Shown here piece by piece: positions 36,104-47,624 of a stretch of DNA of 64,000 nucleotides; within the stretch, counting starts at the first letter, position 1, and each line of letters begins with the position of its first letter. The stretch lies in the NCBI GenBank assembly GCA_029959085.1, contig JARWIR010000008.1:22058001-22122000 (forward strand), read 5' to 3'. Below the pieces are notes generated by a model. The model ran no database searches, was not told where the DNA came from, and saw nothing but the letters and a program-made list of their open reading frames with translations. This DNA comes from Nemophila menziesii (taxonomy: Eukaryota > Streptophyta > Magnoliopsida > Boraginales > Hydrophyllaceae). The translations under genes and the position numbers were made by a program.

Positions 36104-36171
36104 TGGTCTACTTAAAAGGCAATAAAAAGGTAATGTGATTAGGGTGATATCCAACATTACTCTAAAGAGAT

Positions 36172-37530
36172 ATGCAATATTCTAACTAGAAAGAATGAAA
36201 GCCTCGTGTTTATGGCGTGAGATGGTATTCATGAGGCTCGAACTTGTAAAGGAATCACGTTGCAATCAATAAACCCCAATGCCCAAACCACTTTTCCGTC
36301 CCAATCATTTGGTCTAAGGGATCCGAATGCTCAAAATAAGCAGCAATCATACAGACACTTATGGTTGAAGAGGTCTGAAGTAGTCGAACAAAAAAGAGAA
36401 GCACTCAAGGAGGTTTAATTATAATAAAATCAGAAGAAGGGTCTTCAATTTAACAACAGGTGAAAACAAACATATCATAGAAACAAAAGGACACCACAAG
36501 GACCAAGACTCGTAGAGAGCAGGAGAAGGGAAATTCAAATCGTTCCTTCTGAACTTCATTAACCTACACTTGAAAACCAGGGACCAGCTGATCCTAAATA
36601 CAAGATCAAGGCTAGGGACGAATATGTCAGACTTCTTTATATCACATAAGATAATAGGAAGTCATTATCTTAGAGATAACTCTAAGAAAGGCATTGGTTT
36701 TCGCAAAACCATCTTATAACAAGGCTAATGAAAACACAAGCAAGATTAAGCCAAAGTTCAAATTTTTCGAGTTGGAGTGAAAGACTCGGCCTCTTTCTCC
36801 GGATAAATCAGTGAAACAATGCTTAACCTGGCCAAAAAAAAGACACTGCAAGAATAGAGCGAACTGAATCCACAACAATAGAACCTTGAGTCTAACATGA
36901 TTTTGTGCATATTACAGCATGATCTCGTAAATCCTTTAATTGTAGAAAATAATTTTACAGACGAAAAATTTGAACAAAACGGTTCCATTTTAAGAAGGAT
37001 CGGTTCAAGGGGAACATCACAGCCAAAACAGAGGTGTTGCCTCATCAGCATATATACCAGAGAAAAGGAGAATTAAAAAAAAAAAAAAAGGATTTTTGCA
37101 ACTTCATCTTACAACAATTGAAGGCAACCCAGAAAAGACATAACTATTATTAAAAGTTGCTCAAAACATGAATAAATGGTATCACTTTACTTAGTACAAT
37201 AGCTCAAAGGCTAAGAAGATATATTAAAACCTTTATAATCTTTACTTAGGTGAGGAGAGACTATAAGGTATTAGTATACTGTATTTTGAGCAGCGAGCAG
37301 CATTGGAAGGTTGAAACCTTTTGGTAACTTAATTAAAGTATATTCCCCTTCAAGAAGCACTTTTATATAAAAGCATATTGTAAAGCTCAGCTACCTGGAC
37401 TTGCTAATACGAGTAAGCTTAATAAATTATATAATTAGAATCCCAAAATATTAGCTTTGTTTTTTTTTGTTCCAAATCCCAAAATATTAGCTAAATACAT
37501 AATATTTCCACACAAATATCTTTTAAATAC
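36172..37530. other. No gene seen; 3' flank of gene A
   Basis: Frames here are short and show no domain or splice pattern. A run of A lies near 37075-37090. The 3' UTR of gene A should lie in the last few hundred bases before 37531. Confidence 0.45.
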
Positions 37531-39209
37531 CTAAATTTTAGTAGACCTAATTTTGCACAAGAATGCTAATAATACCACACCTAAACCAACTACTGATACA
37601 GCCTTCACATGGCACGTATTTTCAACTTTGTGAGTCTTTGATGGTTCAACATTGTCCCTACTTTCAACTACATTAGTCTGCACTGGTTTAACATGCTCCT
37701 TACTTACTGGTTGAATATGATCCATACTTTCAACTATATTAGTCTCTACTGGATGAACATGCTCTGTACATGCAGAGTAGTCCAAATACAGTTTTAGTAC
37801 CTGCCAATGCCATGGTCAATCACTTCATTAATATAATGCCTAGAATGCCCCTATCATGTCACTGGAATTTTACCTTGCGACCTGCTGATCTTGCATAGTT
37901 CACAGCATCAGTGAGATCACTATCTGAAGCAATTACAATCTTCTCATCGTTACCATCTTTACACTGCACAACATTAAACTAATCAGTCAAACTAGTCAGT
38001 CATGACTGTCAAATACAAGCTTCACTTTTTGTTGTCTACTACCAGAAGCTCAGGAGGGTTATTTCCGTCAAATTCATCCCCTACTCTTAGCTTAATTGCA
38101 GATGTAACTTGCGTCAAACTTTGAGGAGCATCTATATCTGAATAAGAAGTCAGTATAATAAGATTAAAAACAAGTCTAGTTTTGGTTTAAGAACAAGAAT
38201 AACATACCACAATTAAACAAATGGATTCTTCCTTTTCTGTCTTGAAATTTGAATGCAAACATGTTGGGTATCTTAAATGGAGGAGGGAGACCCTTTAATA
38301 CATAACACAAAAAAACTCATAAACACCCTTTAATAATAAAATAACCAAGGAAAAACTAGAAATAGAATACTCAAATTAACCTCACAGTGCCTTACACTCG
38401 TTTCTTCAAGAAGCTTAGTTAACCTAGTCACATGCGTCTCCAGAGAGTATGAGTAATCATCAGTTTTTATTATCTCATCTATTAGTGGATGAGCTACATT
38501 ATCTCTTATCCCCTGATATAAATTCAAAAATTAATGGATGATAATAAATTATTTATTATTATAATATGGTACTCACATCTAACTTTCTGATCTTACGAAT
38601 CAGTTCTATGATGGTCTCGTATCTAGCATCATAAAATTCTTCAGGATTTCCCATCTAAAAAAGTGTAAACAAATAGAATGATTATGATAAAGATTTGGAA
38701 AAAGCAGACCAATTTTAAGAGAGTAAGACAATAACCTTACTACTTTATCAACCAGTAAAAAGAAGTTGTGAAATATATAATCAACTTTCTTTAACTTATA
38801 TAACTAATTAGCTTTTCACTTATTTATAGAAAAATGAGATACATATCACTTGTAGGTCTTTGTTTACAAAATCTTCAAAATAAGTTATAACATTAATAAT
38901 AATAATAATTATTATAATAATTAACTTACCTTTAACAATGTGATTTCATCACAGTGATCTACATTATATTCCTTTCCGCCTTGGTGTTTAACCTGGGGCA
39001 ACAGTGCTTTCTCAAGTTCTTTTGACATTTTACGGATTTTGAAAAGAAAATAATAATAAGTAACGTACCTTCACTGTGTTATCATCACAGAGTTCTACAT
39101 TATACGCGTCTTCATCGATTCTCGCTTTTAGTCGTTCTTTAACCTGGCGCAACAGTGCTTTCTCAAGCTCTGCTTTCTCAAGTTCTTCTTTCTCAAGTTC
39201 TTCTGCCAT
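37531..39209 (-). CDS. PB1-domain membrane-anchored protein (gene A), 8 exons, 317 aa
   Basis: Exons in coding order: 39209-39069, 38992-38930, 38654-38577, 38512-38381, 38292-38208, 38137-38043, 37963-37874, 37800-37531. Every junction is GT-AG, the sum is 954 nt, and no stop interrupts. Residues about 1-140 are charged and helical, probably coiled coil. About 140-228 form a PB1 domain: FAFKFQDRKGRIHLF, then IVIASDSDL and NYARSAGRK with VLKLYLDY. The C-terminus holds two near-repeats starting EHVHPVETN and EHVKPVQTN, then a hydrophobic segment, AVSVVGLGVVLLAFL, before basic residues. PB1 followed by a C-terminal membrane segment is known from plant CBSCBSPB proteins, but the CBS pairs are absent. 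The role is unknown; PB1 normally mediates pairing with other PB1 or acidic partners. Gene B at 49.5 kb is a paralogue. Confidence 0.85.
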
Positions 39210-39379
39210 TTTATAGATTCTGAAAAGAAAAAGTCGAAATTGAAGACAAAAAGAAATAGGAAAGTGAAATAATCATTTCAATTTTAGACTCCGGTAAGAA
39301 ATCAAAGTGAAATAAGTTTATCTTTAGGGTTTTAATCTTTACAAATAAAATTTGTTACATTATAGTATATTCTTGTCGA

Positions 39380-39386
39380 TTATATA
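39380..39386 (-). promoter_or_regulatory. Possible TATA box of gene A
   Basis: The minus strand reads TATATAA about 170 bp upstream of the gene A start codon. Position is plausible for a plant promoter; no transcript supports it. Confidence 0.35.
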
Positions 39387-39499
39387 GCAGAGTTGTTGGT
39401 AGTGGATAATGTTATCCGGGGTGATTATAAAAGGGTGAGGTAGGAAAGTGGCAGCGAGGGTGTTGGGTGGCTGGGCGTTAAGAGTAAGTAAGGCTTATC

Positions 39500-41010
39500 A
39501 AATTGGTTAAAATAACCCCGGCTGGTAAGAATCCTGAAGGATCCAATAGAGCAATAGGTAGGGCTTATTGCCTACTATTGATTTGGGCCAAGATAGTTTT
39601 AAAGGAGTGGGGTCCACTTCTCACTTAAGGCCATTTGACTAAAGAATTTAAAAAAATATGTGGCTCAGATGAGAGGGCAAGCCCAATTTGTCTTAGTGAC
39701 CCAAAAGTTATCATAGACCCTTCTATCATTTTTCACTCGGACAATTCTATTTGTTTTGGGTCTCTCGAGAAGAATAAAAATAGAACCAAACAAGTGAGGA
39801 AAGATCTAGGGCTTATTGACGATGAAAAATGTGTTCAGCAACTCTTGTTGACCCTATCTTTGATAGGGAAGATGATGAGATAGCTGATACGCATTACTCT
39901 GATAAAGACAAAAATGAAGATAGTATTGAAAAATGGTATGAAGAAGGACTTTTTGATGAACAAGACACTGAATTGGTTTGCGGGGTTGACCCAAATCAAC
40001 CCCAAAATCTCCAATGATTTAAGCCTGGAACTGTCAAGGCATTGGCACAGCCTTGACAGAGCTGAGCCTGGTTGATATGGTCAAGGCTCATCACATAGAG
40101 GTGCTATTTCTTTCTGAAACTAAAAACAAATTTGATTATCTATTATCTCTCTACCCTAAGTTAAATATGGCTCTAGTGGCTCATGTTGACCCTGAGGGAT
40201 TATCTGGTAGACTTGCAATCTTTGTTAAGGAATCAAAAAAATATAAACTCATAAGTTCTGAAAAGAATTTAATTCAATGCATCTACGAAGTAACATACAC
40301 AGGACTTTGTGAAATTAATTTTGTGTATGGTCCAACATCATATATTGATAAAGAAGGTTTTCTTAAAAAATTGGGTAATTTACCCCATATTTTTTACTGC
40401 TGGTGTCTTCTTGGGGATTTTAACCTCATATAAATATCCTTCAGAAAAATTGGGGGGGTGAAATTGGCAGTTTACATACAAAGAATATGTTTCTATTCAA
40501 TGAGTTTATTGAAACAAATAATATGTTTGAATTGCCGGCTAAAGGCTATAATTTCTCTTGGTCTAACAAGAGAAATGGCAACCAGCTGATAAAGCAAATT
40601 TTAGACATAACTCTTGTGTATAAAAGATAGATGGATAAATACCTTAATTCATGGAGTGCTTTACTTCCTCCGACAGGGACTGACCATTCACCACTCATTC
40701 TTAAGTTTGGAATTTACAATTCTAATCACAAAAAACTGTTCTTGATTGAGAAATGATGTATTTATGATGAATCTTTCTGCAAATTGGTTATAGAAAATTG
40801 ATAATAAGTTTTTCTTTATGGAGTTAAGAGGAATTCAGAGATTTATATATAAAATCTCATTGTTACAAAAAAAAATTACAAAATGGGTAAGGAAAAGGGT
40901 TTTGAACAATCGGTTACTTATAAAAATACACTATCTCAACTTGAGAAATTGTCCAATGAACCTTATTCAGCAGAAAATAAAATATAACCAAACAACAGAA
41001 CATTGAATAA
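39500..41010 (+). pseudogene. LINE fragment: ORF1 end and endonuclease
   Basis: 39620-40016 resembles the C-terminal, charged part of an L1 ORF1. ORF2 starts near 40022 with AWNCQGIGTALTELSL and EVLFLSETKN, followed by NFVYGP and CWCLLGDFNLI at 40310-40433, and then the SWSNKRNGNQ and TGTDHSPLILKF blocks of the endonuclease after a frame break near 40434-40620. The helical linker before RT appears at 40818-41006, after which the element stops; the RT is absent. Confidence 0.7.
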
Positions 41011-41753
41011 AAAATTATTTTTATTTTCTTATTAATATGTTTGAAATTTTGTTTAAGGCATAGATAATACCCTTTAGTTATACATTAATAAGGGTGGATT
41101 CATCTTTCTTTGAGATTCCTAGAAAACTTTATATGATTAAATTTATTATTTTCAATATTGCTTATTAGATTGATTCGGTTTGTATAAAAAAAATTCATCA
41201 TGTTGCTTTGTATTGTAAAAGAAAGTTAATTTTATTTTGGTGTTATTTTGACTAGATTAGATGTTTAGATTAGATTTTTTATTTTATTTGAAAGCACGTA
41301 TTCAAAGTTTTGTTTAGTTCAATTTGATTTTGTTGATTCATATTGTTTATATTTACAGATGGATAGATCTATTAAATGGAAAGATGGGTAGATCTATTAA
41401 ATGAAAAAAAATAGAAACAGTCTTAAAATAAAATCTGATCCACCACGAAGTTTAAGATAACTTTATATATCATCCAAATATCCACAATTTTATATAACAC
41501 AAGGACCAATGGTGAAATTTGGTGAAATTTAACCCTTTAACAAAAGGACCAATGGTATGCCGTATTTTGTTCACTGATTCAGACATAAGTTTAAATTTGA
41601 CGTTTAAGTGGCAGATTACAGCTTAATTTAGTGTGTTATGAACTTGGTAATTAAATGTTGTTTAATTAAGTCACATATAAGCTTGGAGTAAATTTTTTAA
41701 GATAGACACATTTTAAGCTAGGCAATACTTTTATAGTTTTTTCAATATAAAGG
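41011..41753. other. No gene; AT-rich intergenic DNA
   Basis: Nothing supportable. Confidence 0.5.
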
Positions 41754-41765
41754 TAGTAGACTCTT
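41754..41765. repeat. Outer LINE target-site duplication, left copy
   Basis: tagtagactctt here and at 48780-48791. Including three more bases on the left, 14 of 15 match. Confidence 0.8.
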
Positions 41766-41960
41766 GACCCCAAGGGCAGAGTATGGATACTATGGAACAG
41801 TTTGGAGATGGAGGTGAAATTGATTGAAAGTGCCTCTCAAGCTATACTAGTTGAAGTTAAAGAATTATCAACAAATAAGAAGATAATACTTTGTGCTATA
41901 TATGCGCATAATGATGATAAATTGCGCATTAATCTATGGAGGGATCTTATTAGGTGAAGT

Positions 41961-42386
41961 ATGCTATATAAGGATGAATATATGTGTTGTATGGGTGACT
42001 ATAATGAGATATTGCGCATTGAAGAGAGACTCAATTGTGAGGAGTTAGAGGATAGCTCAAAACAGTTCATTGAGTGTTTAGAGGAAGCTGAATTATTTGA
42101 ACATCAATCTTGTGGAAATTTCTATACATGGACTAATAGAAGTGAAGTTAAACTAAGAGCTAGTAGGATTGATAGAGTTGTAATTAATGCTAAGTGGTTG
42201 GATCAAGTGCAGTCAAATGTTTTAAGTTTGGCCCCTTCAACCTCTGATCATTGTGCCTTATTATTATCAGTGGGCCCACCATATATAAGGGGGCCTTGCT
42301 CCTTTAAATTTTTCAATATATGGGCTGATCATGAGGAATTTTTAGATCTTGTCAAAAAGGCTTGGAATATTAACATCTCAGGCTAA
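41961..42386 (+). pseudogene. LINE endonuclease C-terminal half (outer LINE)
   Basis: Shows CCMGDYNEILRIEERLN (the catalytic G-D-x-N block), FYTWTNRS with RIDRVVIN, and the final TSDHCALLL (S-D-H). Residues of the active site on this half are kept. A stop separates it from the 5' part at about 41810-41958 and another from the RT frame after 42386. Confidence 0.8.
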
Positions 42387-42389
42387 AAA

Positions 42390-44048
42390 ATGTTTATACT
42401 CTACACTAAACAGAGGGTTGTAAAGAAAGCCTTAAAGGCCTTCAATATTAAATGCTTTAAAAGGACACCTGAATATATTAAACAACTCCAAACTAAAGTT
42501 GAGGAGTTGCAGAATACTATTATGAGTGGGAAGGGTACTGAATTAACTCTAGCTGAGGAGAAGATTGTACTTGCTAAACTGGAGGAGGCTATACTATATG
42601 AGAATGGGATTTTGAAACAAAAAGCTAGAGATACATGGTCTACTAGTAGTGACTGCAGTTCAGCCTATTATTATAAAATTATAAAGGCTAAACAGGCTAG
42701 AAGCAGAATGAGTACACTTATTGATGATATAGGGCAAATTCTCAATACACCAGCTCAGATTAATGAGGAGTTTTTGCAATTCTATATCAAACTTATAGGT
42801 ACTTATGACCCTAGCAAGGAAACTTGCTCTATAAGTACACTTAAAGAACTAATAAATGTAACACTTGATGATGAACAGATCCACTCTTTAAGTAAGCCAA
42901 TTACAAGTGAAGAAATCAAAGAGGCATTATTTTATATTAATGAGAATAGATGCCCTGGTCCTGATGGCTTCACTTCATGCTTTTATAAGAAGGCCTGGAG
43001 TATTGTGGGGGAGGACTTTTGTAGTGCTATTAAGGAGACAATGGAAAGAAGTACTATGTTGAAAGAGGCTAATGCTACAAACATAACACTCATCCCTAAA
43101 GTTCTCACACCAAATAATGTAAGAGAATTCAGACATATCTCATGTGTGAATACACCTTATAAGACTCTTTCAAGGATTATCACCAATAGAATAAAAAAGG
43201 TACTCAACTCTCTGATCTCCTTTAACCAAGCTGCATTTGTTAGTGATAGATACATTGGGGATAATATCATGGTAGCACAAGATATTTTAAATGGTTATGA
43301 GAAAAATAATATATCTTCCAGGTGTACAATTAACCTAGACCAACAAAAGGCTTATGATAGCCTGAATTGGGGTTTTCTTTTCAAAGTTTTAAAGGCTTTT
43401 AACTTCCCTAATGTGATGGTTAATTGGATAGGTATGTGTGTTTCAACTCCCACATATTCACTATGCATTGGTGGTGAGATGGTAGGGTATTTTGATGGTA
43501 AGAAGGGCTTGAGACAAGGGGACCCACTGTCCCCTTATCTCTTTGTGATGTGTATGCAAGTATTTTCGGCTTTATTTCAGAAGAATGGAAAGAATGAAAG
43601 CTTTAATTACCACCCTAAATGTGAAAAGCTGGAGCTTAATCATGTCATATTTGCAGATGACCTCTTGATTTTCTTGAAAGCTGATAGTGGTTCTGCTGAG
43701 TTAGTAAGTGAAGGGTTAAGTATTTTTACTAGATTATCTGGTCTCAGGGTGAATAAATTTAAAAGTGAAATTTATTTTGGGAACACAACTAATCAAGTTA
43801 AAGGGAGTATTATGAATATTTTGAGGATTAAGGAAGGCTTCTTACCAGTTAGGTACCTTGAGGTACCACTAAATTCAAGGAAAATAACTGCAGCTGATGC
43901 TAATAAGCTTGTTGAAAACCTTTGTTCTACTATTGAGATATGGAGTAACAAATTACTTACCTATGCAGGTAGGTTTGAATTGATAAAGACTGTCTTGATT
44001 AGCAAAAACCTATATTGGTGCAAGGTATTTCGTATTTCTGCTTCCTAA
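42390..44048 (+). pseudogene. LINE reverse transcriptase (outer LINE), 552 codons open
   Basis: Continuous frame from the helical linker (VVKKALKAFNIKCFKR) into a full RT: SKPITSEEIKEALFYINEN, CPGPDGF, QAAFVSDRYIGDNIMVAQD, motif A region INLDQQKAYDSLNW, KGLRQGDPLSPYLF, and the catalytic HVIFADDLLIF. The thumb follows with RYLEVPLNSRKI. The frame ends at 44048; coding-like sequence continues in another frame to the insertion point. This is the best-preserved LINE RT in the window. Confidence 0.88.
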
Positions 44049-44545
44049 GAATGTTATCTATAAGATAAATCAAAAGCTCTCTAGCTTCCTATGGAGAGGT
44101 AACCTTGAAGGTGCTAAAGGAGCTAAGGTAGCTTGGTCAGATGTGTGCAAATTTAAGCCTTATGGTGGGTTAGGTTTGCCTAATATTGAGTTTTTTTTAT
44201 CAAACCTACCATATTATATCCACAAAATGACAAGTACAAATCAAACCCCTACTTGTTTTTGACTAAAAAACAAGCATGGCTAGGATAACAAACCCTATAC
44301 AACATTTACTAGAAAGTAAACCTATCAACTTACAAGACAACCTATACAACCATTGCTAGAAAAATAAATCAAAGTAAAAGCACCCTATACAACTATTGCT
44401 AGGAAATTAAACCCTATACAACAATTGCTAAAGTCTTATACTAGGTCCAAGCTCCAAGCTATCTTACTTGATCTTCTTGTTCTCCTCCCTTGAGTACTCC
44501 ATGTAGCTTCCATCTTGCTATCAATCTCATATTCTCAACACTCCT

Positions 44546-45205
44546 TTAAAATAACTTCCTATTCCAAAGTGTGTATTGAACATCTTTCACAACTATTTTC
44601 ACAATATCCTCATATTTAGGATGCATCTTCTTAAACTCTTTTTTATTCCTCACATCCCAAATACAATAAAGAAAGCTAAGAAAAGTAATATTTGATATGG
44701 TATCTTTTAAGGTGTTACCATCAAACTTAAGCATAAAATCAAGCCTTTCCTCCCAAGTATTACCCGAGTTGTGCCAATTATGAAGAGCACAAATCTCCTT
44801 CCAAGCCAAAGTAGTGAATTTGCAATTCACAAATAAGTGATCCCTAGATTCATGTTCTTCAAAGCAAAGGTAGCACATCTTGTCCACTTCCATTCCCCAC
44901 TTGCTAAGCCTATCTTTTGTGCTTAATCTATCCTTACAAATTAACCAAGCACAAAACTTGTGCTTTGGCATACTCCATTTATGCCACACCACACTATACC
45001 ATTTTGTTTTATCATTTGGACCCCTTAGGTCATACATAACATCCGAGGTCCTAAAGCCTTTATCTCCACATCTTATAGTGTCATGCTTCTCATTAAGCAC
45101 CATATCTTTTACCACCTCATACACCTTGTTAAACCTAGGTGGAAATCTCCACCTCTTCCCCACATAATAGTTCATCACCTTTTTGTTAATATTGTAATTA
45201 CCCAA
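44546..45205 (-). pseudogene. zf-RVT and C-terminal segment of the inner LINE
   Basis: Contains YSVVWHKWSMPKHKFCAWL, DRLSKWGMEVDKMCYLC and EHESRDHLFVNC, the Cys/His-bearing zf-RVT domain. It then runs to VRNKKEFKKMHP and ends at 44546. It is separated from the RT frame by a short stop-containing gap. Confidence 0.8.
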
Positions 45206-45250
45206 AGAAATAGCATCCTTTTGTTCACAAATATCACCTACACACTTTCC

Positions 45251-46787
45251 TTATATCCATCTATCATCTAACATATAAGTTCTCTTTCCATTTCCAACAT
45301 CATGTATAATATATTTAAAAGCAAGGTACCTCACATTTAGCATAGCTCTCCATGTCCAAGGAAGTTTATTATCATATGTAATGCTCCATATGCTCTTGTT
45401 CCATAGCCAATTTGAGTAGACCCATTGAGACCAAATATTATCTTTATATCCATACATTCTCCAAAAAGCTTTAAGAATGGCAACTTGATTAATATGGGGA
45501 AGATTAGGTATGCCTAGTCCTCCATTTTCTTTACTTTGACATAATTCTTTCCAAGCCACTTTAGCACCATGAAAATCATTAGTATTACCCTTCCAAAGAA
45601 ACCTACTCAAGAGTGATTCTATCTCATGAATAACTCCCATTGGAAGGATCATTACATTACACCAAAATCTAGCTTTACTTTGCAAAACACTCTTGATTAA
45701 ATGAAGCCTTCCCGCAAATGTAAGAAATCTATGCATCCACCTTTCAACACTTCCAACTATATTATTAATAAGGGTAGCACACATTAAGCTATTAGGGCCT
45801 TTTGTAGTTAAAGGAGCCCCAAGATATCTAACAGGAAGCTTACTCTTCTTAACATTGATAATACTACTCAAATCATCATGAAGGTCTTTGTTACAATCTC
45901 CCATATATAGCTCGCTCTTTTCAGGACTTATTTTAAGGCCAGAAAGTCTAGAGAAGAGATCAAGGCCTTGTTTAAGTCTCATAGCCGAGTCTTTATCACC
46001 ATTAAAGAAAACTAAACTCATCAGCAAATATAAGGTGGTTCAACTCCATTCTAGCACAATTAGGGTGATAAGTAAAAGCTTTATTATTTGCCACTTTCTC
46101 AAGAATAGAATAACCTTGCATACATATAACAAATAGATAAGGAGCTACAGGATCACCTTGTCTTAATCCTCTTTCTCCTTTGAAGTAACCACACACACTC
46201 CCATTAATGCACAAAGAGAACATAGGTGCTGAAATACACATCTTGATCCAAGATATAAGCTTTTTATTAAATCCCACAATTTGAAGTAGTTGGAAAAGGT
46301 ACCTCCAATTAATTGTATCAAAGGCCTTTTGAAGATCAATATTTAAAGTACATCTTGGACTCAAGTCCTTCCTATCATAACCTTCCACAACACTTTGAGC
46401 AACCAATATATTATCCGAAATACTTCTTCCTCCCACAAAAGCAGCTTGATTTTTAGATATAAGCTCCTCAAGGCTCTTCTTCATCCTATTATCAATGATT
46501 TTAGATATAGATTTATAGAGGATATTACAACAAGCAATGGGCCTAAAACTCTTCACTGAAGTGGGGTTTTTAACCTTGGGAATAAGAACAAGATTAGTAG
46601 CATTGATTTGCTTCAAAATTTGTCTATTCTTGAAAGTTTCCTTTATAGCATTACAAACATCCTCCCCAATAATATTCCAAGTAGCTTTGAAGAAAGCACT
46701 ATTAAAACCATCTGGGCCAGGAGCCTTTGAGATATCAATAGAGAAAATAGCTTCTTTAATCTCCTTACTAGTAATGTCTTTCACCAT
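45251..46787 (-). pseudogene. Reverse transcriptase of the inner LINE, frameshifted in the catalytic box
   Basis: 46787-46002 carries CPGP-type KAPGPDGFNSAFF, NQAAFVGGRSISDNILVAQ, NIDLQKAFDTINW and RGLRQGDPVAPYLF, then reads HLIFADEFSFL and stops. The 45251-46027 frame resumes with LVFFNGDKDSAMRL and PVRYLGAPL. The two overlap around 46017, where one extra base seems to have entered the FADD box and destroyed the second Asp and the frame. Confidence 0.85.
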
Positions 46788-46951
46788 TTATTTTGCTTCT
46801 TCATTAGTAATAGCTCTATCAACAAGCTTATTTAAACAACTAGAGCTAACACTTTCTTCATAAGCATCCTTAGTACCAATTAAACTAGTTTAGTACTTGA
46901 TAAATTCACCATGAATAGCCTCATCATCAACAACAATATCACCATTTTCAG

Positions 46952-47599
46952 TCACAATAAAGGCAACTCGGTTTGAGTGATTCTAGCCTTGATGCTCTTA
47001 TGATAAAGGGTAGTACTACAATCACCCTTTTGGGCCCAAGTAATTCCAGATTTTTGCTTTAGAATCTTCTCTTGAATATTAAGAAGATGCATAAGTTTGT
47101 CCCTAGGCTCCTTCTGAATAGTAAGCATAGATTGATCACCATTCATAAGCATAACTTGTACCTTCTCAAGATCCTCTTTAAGCTTCATTATTTCTTGTGT
47201 TGAGTGATGAAAGTATTTCCTATTGAAAATCTTGAGAGCTTTCTTTACATCCTTCAATTTATTCACCACTTTATACATCATACTTCCTTTGACCTCTACT
47301 TTCCACACCTTTTCAATCAAAGGCAGAAATTCATCATGGTCAATCCAAACATTAAAAAATTTAAAAGTTGAAGGTTTAGTGTTTGAACTTCCCTGAATTT
47401 TAAGAATAAGAATAGAGTGATCTGAAATTCCAGGAGCTTCTATCATCAAATGAGACTTGAAACAAGTGAACCAAACATCATTTATGAAAATTTTGTCAAT
47501 TTTACTAGATACAAACCCTTCCATTCTTCTATTAGTCCAAGTGTAATAACACCCTTGGCTAGGATGTTCCACCATCCCATTATCATTAATACATTCCAC
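46952..47599 (-). pseudogene. Endonuclease C-terminus and linker of the inner LINE
   Basis: Reads CYYTWTNRRMEGFVSSKID and APGISDHSILIL, the last two endonuclease blocks, then KFFNVWIDHDEFLPLI and a charged helical linker. The frame is truncated by the 5' end of the insertion at 47609. Between it and the RT (46788-46951) a stop and a frame change are present. Confidence 0.8.
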
Positions 47600-47624
47600 A
47601 AATTCATGCGCCTAATATTGAGTT

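Larger units (their letters stand above)
30025..36162. mobile_element. MITE M1, second copy, split by two later insertions
   Basis: The left part (30025-30101) starts gagtaatgctggatat and the right part (36109-36162) ends gatatccaacattactc; both align with the intact copy at 12285-12465. Removing the Stowaway at 30104-30357 and the copia element at 30407-36103 leaves about 180 bp, the same as the intact copy. The flanking 9-mers ttaagagat (30016-30024) and taaagagat (36163-36171) match at 8 of 9. Confidence 0.8.
44193..47609 (-). mobile_element. Inner antisense LINE, 5' truncated, 3.4 kb
   Basis: Inserted in the outer LINE. The 15-base gcctaatattgagtt is present at 44178-44192 and at 47610-47624. 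A run of T right at the left border is the poly-A tail in antisense. Minus-strand order is endonuclease C-terminus, RT, zf-RVT and a 350-bp 3' UTR. The 5' end at 47609 lies inside the endonuclease. It resembles the outer LINE in motifs and is probably of a related family. Confidence 0.93.
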
